From Taudactylus pleione (taxonomy: Eukaryota > Chordata > Amphibia > Anura > Myobatrachidae): a stretch of DNA of 64,000 bases. The stretch lies in contig JAUIMM010000003.1 of assembly GCA_031769625.1 (NCBI GenBank), positions 3,721,001 to 3,785,000 of the forward strand, read 5' to 3'. The notes beneath the pieces are model-generated. The model worked only from the letters and a program-made list of their open reading frames with translations. It had not been told where the DNA came from and did not search any database. Both the position numbers and the translations under genes were made by a program. Below, piece after piece: positions 56,153 through 64,000 of the stretch. Within the stretch, counting starts at the first letter, position 1. The number at the start of each line of letters is the position of its first letter.

Positions 56153-56347
56153 AGGCCCCCATACACCAGAGATTGATTGCAGCAATCGTGCAATTTGCAA
56201 TCGATTGTGTATAAAAATCTTTCCCTTTTTCAATTGATTGCAGATTGCAGAATTGCCACAATCGATTGAAAAAGGGAAAGATTCTTATACACAATTGATT
56301 GCAAATTGCACGATTGCTGCAATCAATCTCTGATGTATGGGGGCCTT
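56153..56347. mobile_element. Full-length palindromic MITE (long hairpin)
   Basis: Arms of about 90 nt: GGCCCCCATACACCAGAGAT.. at the left and its complement ending CTGATGTATGGGGGCC, a handful of mismatches and almost no loop. Only AATCGATTG/CAATCGATTG-like sequence is inside. A transcript would be a long double-stranded hairpin RNA. Confidence 0.85.
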
Positions 56348-56349
56348 TA

Positions 56350-57110
56350 GGGAATAATCTAAATGACCTGCCAATCAATGTCAATTAAATATTATTTATT
56401 TATATCCTATATAATATAATATTTATGTCATGAGGCAAAGTGTTTGGTTCAGAGCGTATTGGGAAACTGGCCTGGGAGAAATGGAATCTAGAGTACTGAA
56501 TGTAAGCAGGCCTTTCATCCAGTATTACCCTGCATCGCTCCCAATTGTCACCCATTCCCAAGTGGTCTCTGCTTGGGGACCGATGCTTTGATATGTACGA
56601 ATGTATCTTCCAGATGGTTTCAGCATTTATAAGGCCAACCTCTGCTAATTACGTTGCGGGGTCTGTAGCTGCGTACAAGTTGAGTATTGACAGTAAAATA
56701 CCTATGAAAGCTCCTATGGACACTATGATATATGCAGATCTGGTTACCAGTGTACAGCAGGACAAGTTGTGCAGTTGTGAGAATGCCATTTTGTGGGGTG
56801 AGGAGAAAGCAACCTATTCATTCTTTAGGAAAGAGTGACATGACTGAGGTATGAGGCACTGCATGCCGGATATTTCAGTGATGTCAGCGACCACTGGTTC
56901 CTAAGGAATTGATAAGCTGAATATTGGTTTGGCTCACAAAATGGCTGCCTCTGCCATGTTTATCCAACATTTAAAACCTTGACTGAGCCTATTTCACAGT
57001 AATGCTTCCTATCCCAGCTTCCAATATGGTGTATGTAACTACAGTGCTGCTCCAAACTTATCTCAGCGTTAACCAATGACCATGTAAACACGTGACTATC
57101 AGGAATTACT
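56350..57110. other. Unassigned stretch
   Basis: Contains the CACAAAATGGCTGCC motif near 56937 seen also near 6970. No gene. Confidence 0.35.
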
Positions 57111-57113
57111 AAA

Positions 57114-57500
57114 TACCTCTTTTCCACCAAAAACCCAGGACCGACCTGGGTTTTTGGACATGGTTCCAACCCAGGTCAGACCCCTTTTACACTGCACCTT
57201 TGAACTGGGTTACTCCCAGTTCAGCCCTGTTCACACTGTGAGGTCATAAAAAGTGGGAGGTGACTGCTCCACAACCACCCATCAGCTCACTTTAGGCATG
57301 ACCCAGGTCGGATAACCTGGGTTGCGCCGTTTACACTGCACCATTACCCAGGTCCATCCTGGGTCTGACCCTGGTAGCTACCTGGGTTGAATTGCCAGGT
57401 CACTCGACCCGGGTTATTTTTCAGGGACCCTTTTACACTGAGCTGCGACCCGGGTAGACCCATCAATAACCCAGGTTTTTGCTCTGGTGTAAAAGGGGTA
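57114..57500. mobile_element. Harbinger-like poly-hairpin element H2
   Basis: Ends TACCTCTTTTCCACC and GGTGTAAAAGGGGTA, similar to H1. Flanks AAA and TAA match 2/3. Inside are repeated ACCCAGG/CCTGGGT stems and a TTTTACACTG motif four times, a subterminal-repeat pattern. Confidence 0.7.
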
Positions 57501-57647
57501 TAAGTGGCTCACTTATGTGATAGTTATCTTCTACTGAAAGCATGTCCTCTGGAACTAAAATACTTATATTTTGAGAGGACTGGTTACATTACCTGTGCCC
57601 GGACATCTCCATGGGTTTACCCATGATTAAAGAAGATGGCGAACTCA

Positions 57648-58907
57648 CAGGGCCGGCCCTAGCCCAAATTTTTTGGTAAGCAAGTATATTTTTTGGCGCT
57701 CCCCTATGCAGTACCCCTTTTACAGTGCCACTGGTAGTGGTCCCCCCTGTGCAGTGCCCCTTGTGCCCCCAGTAGTAGTCCCCTTATATAGTGCCCCCAG
57801 TAGTAGTCCCCCTATGCAGTGCCCCCAGTAGTGGTACCCCCGATGCAGTGCCCCTTTTACAGTGCCCCCAGTAGTGGTCCCCCCTGTGCAGTGCCCCTTG
57901 TGCTCCCAGTAGTATTCCCCTTATATAGTGCCCCAGTAGTACTCCCCCCCTATGCAGTGCCCACAGTAGTGGTACCCATTATGCAGTGCCCTTTATATAC
58001 TGCCCCCAGTAGTAATCCCCCCCCTTGTAGTGCCCCAAGTAGTAATCCCCCCCCTTGTAGTGCCCCCAGTAGTAATCCCCCCCTGTAGTGCCCCCAGTAG
58101 TATTCCCCCCTAGTAATCCCCACTTGTAGCGCCTCCCAGTAGTATTACCCCCTGTAGTGTCATAAGTAGTATTCCCCCCCTAGTAATCCCCCCTTGTAGC
58201 GCCCCCCAGTAGTATTACCCCCTGTAGTGTCATAAGTAGTATTCCCCCCTAGTAATCCCCCCTTGTAGCGGCCCCCAGTAGTATTACCCCCTGTAGTGTC
58301 ATAAGTAGTATTCCCCCCTAATAATCCCCCCTTGTAGCGCCCCCCAGTAGTATTACCCCCTGTAGTGTCATAAGTAGTATTCCCCCCCTAATAATCCCCC
58401 CTTGTAGCGCCCCCCAGTAGTATTACCCCCTGTAGTGTCATAAGTAGTATTCCCCCCTTGTAGTGCCTCGGCAGTAGAGACGTAATGAAAATTAAAAAAA
58501 AAAACAAAAAAACACTTACCTGAAACCCGCTCCTGGTCCCGCCGATATCAGCTCCTCCGTCCGCCGCTTTGCATTATGGGAGTGACGTCACGTCATGACG
58601 TCACTCCAATTACCCACTACGGGAGCTGGAAGATGTCCGGCTCTGGCAGTGGGAGCAGCAGCCGATGAGAGTCTGTCTGTCTCTCATCAGCTTCTAAAGC
58701 AAACACACAGCTGCCGGCACCGGCGGCTGTGTGTTTGTGCTGTGTAGTGCTGACCGAACTCCGTCCGGTCAGCGCTACACACGCGGTGCAGCTGTGTCAC
58801 AGAGACACAGTCTGCACTGCGGCCCGCATGGTACGCAGCTGAGGCGCCCTTCACTATGTGGCGCCTTACGCAGCTGCGTACCATGCGTAACGGGAGAACC
58901 GGCCCTG
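57648..58907. mobile_element. hAT-like element CC, copy 3
   Basis: Ends CAGGGCCGGCCCTAG and GAACCGGCCCTG. TSD CGAACTCA (57640-57647) against CAAACTCA (58908-58915), 7/8. The array at 57720-58460 begins as 24-bp units and then changes to a 69-70 bp higher-order unit repeated about five times (58111-58455). The 3' palindromic part, with TGACGTCACGTCATGACGTC, matches copy 1, as does the antisense CAGGTAAGT. Confidence 0.88.
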
Positions 58908-58919
58908 CAAACTCATTAA

Positions 58920-59300
58920 GTGTCCTTATGCAGCTTTGAAAAATTTCACATCAATAGTACAGACAGAAGGTGATATAAGTGTGGGATATTTTGCACGATG
59001 TGGAAGATTTCGATCAACCGTAACGATCAATCGAGCACATCGTGTGTTGATTCTGTGTGTTTACGATGCCGATGCACGTCCCCGCAGCCATATAGCTGGA
59101 TCGTAGATCTTACTGCAAAACTGTAAGATTACGATCTATTGTGTACAATGTGATACACGTGTATGCATCTTATCGTATGCCCGTAACGATCAATCGTACA
59201 CCATTTGACCACATCGTATGGAGAATTTCAATGGAAGAATTTCAAGGCCAATCGTACAACACATCTTACCAACATAAAATCGCACCGTGTACTGCCGGCA
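58920..59300. repeat. Diverged hairpin repeat
   Basis: CGTAACGATCAATCG occurs twice (about 59020 and 59183), and CACATCGT-type motifs recur in both orientations. It is probably an old MITE; ends are not resolved. Confidence 0.4.
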
Positions 59301-59303
59301 TAA

Positions 59304-59420
59304 CAGTCCAGGTTTTAGTGATATATTCATGATTGAGCACAAATGGTTCAATCAAAATAACTGAGGTACTATCTAAGACACCTGTGCTCAAGTATGGCTA
59401 TCCTTAAAACCTGGACTATT
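59304..59420. mobile_element. Short MITE with CAGGTTTTA ends
   Basis: AGTCCAGGTTTTAGTGATAT at the left and CTTAAAACCTGGACT at the right are inverted repeats. Between them GATTGAGCACAAATGGTTC pairs only loosely. Confidence 0.6.
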
Positions 59421-59455
59421 AGTGTGCCTTGAGGACTGTGGTTGGGAACCCATGA

Positions 59456-59693
59456 TCTAGCACCTTCTAGAAGATAATAGTTAGAATCTGATTGGTTGCG
59501 ATGGTCAACATCTCCACTTCAGTAAATATACCCCTTAGAAGTGAGTTTTAAAAGTGATGTTGCCCATAGCAACCAGATTCTAATTAACATTTAACTAGCA
59601 CCTTCTAGAAAATAATAGATAGAATCTGAGTGGTTGCTATGGGCAACATCACTTAAAACTCACACTTTAGTAAATTTACCCCTCAGAATCTAA
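59456..59693. mobile_element. MITE M10, tandem partial copies
   Basis: Two overlapping members: a right half (CACCTTCTAGAAGATAATAG to AGTAAATATACCCC) followed by a fuller copy with CCCATAGCAACCAGATTCTA and its inverse GTTGCTATGGGCAACATCAC, ending AGTAAATTTACCCC. Confidence 0.65.
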
Positions 59694-59699
59694 ACTAAA

Positions 59700-60185
59700 C
59701 ATGTACATTAGTCAACGCATATTATATCCTTCACAGGATGGAGAGAAGTGTGCCAGATAACCTCTTTGGTAATTTCGGCCATAGTGCCTCAGACATGATG
59801 GAAATTAGCTGCTGGTATTGGCAGTCCTGCGGGCAAACGTTTCAGTGACACCAGTCTCATGTGTCCCTTCAGAGCCAATTAAAAACTTCCCTACAGTTTC
59901 ATGATGTTACGAAAAGTTCTCAGGGCTACTTGGAGAAAAGGGAACATTAACACTAATTTATACCTGTCCAGGAGATGACCAAATGCACACAGACATATAT
60001 AAAAGGTGAACATAGAAGAAGCTGCATGGCTGCAAGGCACACTAAAGGTGGGCATGTTACTTTAAGTATATGCTCTCAGGTCAATGGTGAGTGCCAATTT
60101 GTGACAGGTCCAATGTTTGGAGAGAGGAGGACGCCTGTTTGGACTGGTACGCCAAAAAGCCATCACCCTCTTTATATTTCACCAT
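59700..60185. other. Unassigned stretch
   Basis: Nothing recognised. Confidence 0.35.
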
Positions 60186-60189
60186 ACTG

Positions 60190-60300
60190 TAGATCAGGCC
60201 TGGCCAACCTGTGAAACTACAAGTCCCAGCATACCCTGGAACTAACATTTCCTAAACCGTGGCAGGGTATGCTGGTAATATTCGGCCATTCCCTGCCCCA
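60190..60300. mobile_element. Decayed hAT hairpin MITE
   Basis: CAGGCCTGGCCAACCTGTG, then AACTACAAGTCCCAGCATAC and its inverse GTATGCTGG. It is a degenerate copy of the element at 63071-63228 with internal deletions. Confidence 0.65.
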
Positions 60301-60316
60301 GTGGAGCTTACACTAT

Positions 60317-60729
60317 GGCCCTGAATTAGGGCCGTCCTTCTGAATTTTTAGAGCGGCCTCCTGCCCGCTTGCATAGCTGTGGGTGACCACCCACAGCTAT
60401 AGCGAGCGGCCAGGAAGATGGTCGCGATGTGGTAGGGTCTCGTTCCCGCAAGCCGTGGAGTGCTTTTGGCTCTATCAGAGCCGAAAGCACTCCCACTGAC
60501 ATCACTTGTGCTGTGATGTGGGGCCGGCCCCAGACGGTAGGCGTTCCCATGGGAACGCCTCCGTCTGGCCAGGCACGACCACCAAAGGGGGCGTGCTGTC
60601 ACTCACCATCGACAGCACGCCCCCTTTGTAGAGAGACCCGGAGCGACGGCTTGCCTGTCGCTATCTGGGTCTGGCGCATGCGCACTGGCCCAACATCGAC
60701 CCGCTTGCGAGCGGGTCTGAATTAGGCCC
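60317..60729 (-). mobile_element. Poly-hairpin element A8
   Basis: Ends GGCCCTGAATTAG and CTGAATTAGGCCC, perfect TSD TAT (60314-60316 and 60730-60732). Reverse orientation. Stem 10 (about 60363-60410) is intact. The CACTGACATCAC palindrome is broken on one arm (GTGCTGTGATG), showing decay of a single stem. Confidence 0.86.
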
Positions 60730-60771
60730 TATATTCCCTACCACATGTACACGCACACACATACACACGAA

Positions 60772-60951
60772 GGTACATTTTTGTTGGGAGCCAATTAACC
60801 TACCAGAATATTTTTGGAGTGTGGGAGGAAACCCACGCAAGCACAGGGAGAATATACAAACTCCACACAGTTAGGGGCCGTAGTGGGAATCGAACCCATG
60901 ACCTCAGTGCTGTGAGGTAGTAATGCTAACCATTACACCGTCTGTGCTGCC
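60772..60951 (-). repeat. tRNA-derived SINE
   Basis: On the minus strand the 5' end reads GGCAGCACAGACGG, with an A-box-like TAATGGTTAGCA (complement 60924-60935) and a perfect B box GGTTCGATTCC (complement 60886-60896), a pol III promoter in tRNA spacing. A non-tRNA body with TGTGGAGTTTGTATATTCTC and CCTCCCACACTCCAAAAATA follows. This body is widespread in vertebrate repeats as I remember it. It is not a functional tRNA gene. Confidence 0.7.
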
Positions 60952-60999
60952 CCAGAATGATACAGAATGATATTGAGAATGTTATGTTTCTCTGAGTTC

Positions 61000-61340
61000 C
61001 GACGCTCTAACAGTTAACTCTCTCTCAGAAAACCCATTTCCCTAACGGCTCATGGTGTAAAGAGAAATTCCACCAGTGATTGTGTGTTCTGCGCTCAGAT
61101 GCCAGACTGGGGAGTTAGGGCTACGCACCAGACACAAAGTCATTCATAGGCAGTAGGTCAGACACGGCAATTGCATATCACTGCAAGCTGCTCCAGGAAC
61201 CTGCATTTGCATTAAATAGTCTTCCTCCTCCGAGACTTATTTCACTCCATCATTGAAATTTGCATCGTTATTACCCATGACCTTAGAAGTGAGCAGTGCG
61301 TGCGCTGCTCGTACATAACAAATTACATTCATTTATTCAT
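61000..61340. other. Unique-looking stretch with octamer motifs, candidate CNE
   Basis: Two perfect octamers ATTTGCAT (61205-61212 and 61258-61265) and a near match AATTGCAT (61169-61176) lie within 100 bp, with ATTA-type homeobox cores nearby. There is no repeat signature. This is the type of composition seen in developmental enhancers, but there is no conservation data here. Confidence 0.35.
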
Positions 61341-61533
61341 GCATGTGATGAAAAAAAATTGCTATAGCACGCCAACATTCTGTAATAAAAATATTTTTAC
61401 AGGTTAATGGAGGGATAGGACACTAGGTCATTTAGATGCTAAATGCCAATCTCCTTGTAAGCATCCTGCGATATCATACACAAGGGAATATACATCCATA
61501 ACATTAAAACTGCCTGTCTAATATGGTGTAGGG

Positions 61534-61838
61534 CAGGGGTGGGGAACCTTTTTCTGCCGAGGGCCATTTTGATATATATAACATTATTCGCGGGCTTGGT
61601 GCATGCCACGCCCCCTACATGTGACATCACACGGGGCGGTGCCACAATCGCCGGTGATTACAGCAATGCCCGGAGCTATAAGGGCAGCGCTGTGACCGTC
61701 TGAAGCACTGCTGCATAGATTCTGGCTGCAGGGTGCCATTCCAGTCACCCTGCTAGCCAGATGAGGCTAGCTCAGAGACCCAGACCAAATGACTCCGCGG
61801 GCCTTATACGATCCCGGGCCTGAGGTTCCCCATCCCTG
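61534..61838. mobile_element. hAT MITE (GGTGGGGAACC family), copy 2
   Basis: Starts CAGGGGTGGGGAACCTTTTT and ends GGTTCCCCATCCCTG, perfect 8-bp TSD GTGTAGGG (61526-61533 and 61839-61846). 305 bp, related to 45842-46194 in opposite orientation. Confidence 0.92.
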
Positions 61839-61849
61839 GTGTAGGGGGT

Positions 61850-62200
61850 TGGGTATGAGTTCCTGATGGTTGGGATGCCGTTGGTCAGAATACCGACAGC
61901 GGCATCCCGACAGTGGCAGGCAAGTATACTACCACTAATCCTAACCCTCCCTGTTGCCTAAACCTAACCTCCCCCTCCCTGCATCCTAAACCTAACCTCT
62001 CACCCTAATACCACCTAAACTGCCCCTAACCGCACCCTAAACCTAACCCTCCCACCTATTGCCTAACCCTCCCCCTAGTGCCTCACCCTAACCCTCGATA
62101 CATACCTTCGGGATGCCGGCAGTCGGGATACTAGAGCTGGGATTCCGGCGCCGTATTTAGACCGTCGGCATCCCACACGCCGGGATGCTGACTACATCCA
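61850..62200 (-). mobile_element. Family C element C12
   Basis: GGTTGGGATGCCGTTGGTCA, ATACCGACAGCGGCATCCCG, AGGCAAGTATACTACC (weak donor), CCTAACCCTCC runs and CTTCGGGATGCCGGCAGTCG. No clean TSD. Confidence 0.65.
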
Positions 62201-62225
62201 GGTGTCGGTACTCCTCGTGCTGCCA

Positions 62226-62730
62226 AAATCTCTCTGACCCATTAAGATATAGACTGCGCAATACCTCTGATGGTGTCCTGTGGTATCTGGCACCAAGACG
62301 TTAGCGGCAGATCCTTTAAGTCCTGTAAGTTGCGAGGTGGGGCCTCCATTGCTCGGACTTTTGTCATGTTCCTCAAACTATTCCTGAACAATTTTTGCAG
62401 TGTGGCAGGGCGCTTTATCCTGGCCACTGCCATCAGTATGGCAGGGAACAGAACATTGCCCAGAGCATCACACTGGTGCCATCTTGTCCCCGGGTAAACG
62501 GCGCACATGTACCCGGCCATACACATGATGTAAAAGAAAAAGTTAATTCATCAGACCAGACCACGGTCTTCCATTGTTCCATGGTCCAGTTCTGATGCTC
62601 ATGTGCCCATTGTAGGTGCTTTTGGCAGTAGACAGGGGTCAACATGGGCACTCTGACTGGTCTGCAGCGACGCAAGCCCATACGCAGCAGAGAAGGTATC
62701 AGATCTTGGCCATCGGGGAAGTTGGGCGGG
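62226..62730 (-). pseudogene. Broken Tc1/mariner transposase
   Basis: The minus strand encodes RPVRVPMLTP, then HLQWAHEHQNWT..WKTVVWSDE, which includes the first catalytic aspartate of Tc1-type DDE transposases, then GTSVMLWAMFC. A later frame gives QDKAPCHTAKIVQE (second aspartate region), and then EAPPRNLQDLKDLPLTSWCQ, the usual C-terminal helix. The N-terminal paired-like DNA-binding domain is missing. The link between SVMLWAMFC and the QDKAPCH block is deleted, and the segment that should carry the catalytic glutamate (NPIEHLWD in relatives) is absent. Frameshifts and a stop confirm it is dead. Confidence 0.85.
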
Positions 62731-62849
62731 GGCCGGGGCAGGGTGCAAGGCAGAGGAGGATGGTAACTTTGCCAACAAGCACATGTCCACAGTGCTCGCA
62801 AAGGTGGGTGAGAGTTGATTATGCCATTTACATCAAGTGTACTGTGTAA

Positions 62850-63060
62850 GGTGTGTGGCACATCCTTGCAGGCAAGTGAGTGCCCTACTGGGAATGCTTC
62901 CTCCAGGAATTTTTCAGTACAGTTAGCAACTATGGGCGGGGGCTGTCAAGGGTGCAGGTGGGTAACTAGTGCAACCTATAGAGAACAGCCACCGTACATA
63001 TATTGTGTCCATGCGGTTGCTCATAGAGGCCTCTAAAATAAATCACAGGGTATATTTATT
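62850..63060. other. Unassigned stretch
   Basis: Nothing recognised; possibly Tc1 flanking sequence. Confidence 0.3.
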
Positions 63061-63070
63061 TCTTCTAGAA

Positions 63071-63228
63071 CAGGCCTGGCCAACCTGTGGCTCTCCAGCT
63101 GTTGTGAAACTACAAGTCCCAGCATGCCCTGCTACCGTTTTGCTATTAGGGAATGCTAAAACTGTAGCAGGGCATGCTGGGACTTGTAGTTTCACAACAG
63201 CTGGAGAGCGACAGGTTGGCCCGGCCTG
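63071..63228. mobile_element. hAT hairpin MITE
   Basis: Ends CAGGCCTGGCCAACCTGTGG and its near-complement, perfect 8-bp TSD TTCTAGAA (63063-63070 and 63229-63236). Arms of about 70 nt (CAGCTGTTGTGAAACTACAA.. and complement) fold into one hairpin with a short loop. The target CCTTCTAGAAGG is part of an M10-type MITE, whose remains follow to about 63300. Confidence 0.92.
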
Positions 63229-63239
63229 TTCTAGAAGGT

Positions 63240-63720
63240 GCATTTGTTGCTATAGGCAACAACTCCACTTCTAAAAACCCGCACTTTAGTAAATATACCA
63301 TTTGGACTAAGTTAGACCATAATTACGATGTTCCTGCTATTGGATAGAAGTTACGCCTAACTCAGCAATCCAATTCATAATCGTTACAGGTTATAGAGAG
63401 GAATCCTCACTCACCTTACGTTTTGCGCGTCACATGGTGCGGGATGCTTGGCGCAACTTAGATGCTTTCAGACTTTTTCCTGAATTTTGCATCTTATTCG
63501 CATCGCACCCACATATAAAGTCACCATGGGTGTACCCGGCACACTAGATTATTACCATCATTGCAAAGGAATTGGCATAAAGACGCAGATTAAGCGTAAC
63601 GTGTAACGAGGCACGGCATGATTCGCACACAGAAGTACATGAAAACCAGCACCAGTATTCCGTGTACCTCTACATGGTACTATTGTCACATTAGTGATGT
63701 AAATAAGATGCATAATTTAA
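63240..63720. other. Unassigned stretch after M10 remnant
   Basis: GTTGCTATAGGCAACAACTC to AGTAAATATACC (to about 63300) is M10-type sequence. Beyond it nothing is recognised. Confidence 0.4.
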
Positions 63721-63726
63721 GAAAAA

Positions 63727-64000
63727 GGACCTCATTCAGAGCCGCTCGCAAAAAGAGAGCGCTCGCTCTGAATGAGGGCGGACACTTTTTTTTTTTTTTT
63801 TTAGCCGGCCTCCTGGCCGCTCGCTAAGCTGTGGGAGACCACTCACAGCTTTTGCGAGTGGCCAGGTGATGGTCGCGACCATTGGGCTTGCGACGATACC
63901 CTTGTGGTAGGGTCTCGTCTGACGCAAGCCCCAGTGAGCTTCCTGTTCTAATAGAGCAGGAAGTCCACTACTGACATCACTGGTGATGTCAGTAGGGCCG
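63727..64000 (-). mobile_element. Poly-hairpin element A9, cut by window end
   Basis: Left end GGACCTCATTCAG as in A3, followed by the AGAGCGCTCGCTCT hairpin, GGCCGGCCTCCTGGCCGC region, stem 10 (CTCGCTAAGCTGTGGGAG../CACAGCTTTTGCGAG) and GACATCACTGGTGATGTC. It continues beyond position 64000. Confidence 0.85.

Noticed and set aside
60880..60951. Functional tRNA gene
   Set aside because: A and B boxes are present, but no complete cloverleaf was found and the unit continues into a SINE body.

Overview
The window is gene-poor, repeat-saturated vertebrate nuclear DNA. I found no protein-coding host gene, no rRNA and no free-standing tRNA gene. The mix of many palindromic MITEs, hAT and Tc1/mariner relics, L1-like LINE tails, a tRNA-derived SINE and long dinucleotide arrays suggests an amphibian, most likely an anuran with a large genome. 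That is an inference from remembered repeat styles; no gene confirms it. The window is probably intergenic or inside a very long intron. Apparent ORFs above 100 aa mostly come from tandem repeats or hairpin DNA, and the few that remain resemble no family I know.

Layout. 1-6.1 kb: a poly-hairpin element (272-927), a nested pair (2354-3449 holding 2728-3231) and a large inverted-repeat element (about 3.7-6.1 kb) with a CCAAT/TATA promoter-like core. 7.6-19 kb: hAT copies at 7750 and 9150, several short MITEs, family C copies, family B copy 1 and a nested MITE pair at 18.5-19.2 kb. 20-30.5 kb: more A, B and C copies, two clear LINE 3' fragments on the minus strand, each broken by a later insertion, and a Harbinger-like element (29858-30477). 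31-46 kb: a Tigger/MER2-like MITE, a hAT MITE, palindrome-rich elements D2, E, F and G, A4, A5 and C9, and a 30-bp minisatellite (44461-45370). 46-64 kb: unique-looking stretches (candidate conserved noncoding DNA near 46.6-47.2 and 61.0-61.3 kb), A6-A9, B3, three further hAT copies, a tRNA-derived SINE and a broken Tc1 transposase (minus strand, about 62.2-62.7 kb).

The main observation is a class of elements built almost entirely of consecutive independent hairpins. Family A has nine copies here, with GGGCCTGATTCAG-like ends and 3-bp target duplications. Stem sequences differ between copies while pairing is kept. Several families with unrelated ends (B, D, H and probably E-G) share this architecture. 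Family names A-H, M and R are local labels. Target-site duplications (TSDs) were read by eye and are given where convincing. No alignment or database search was run.
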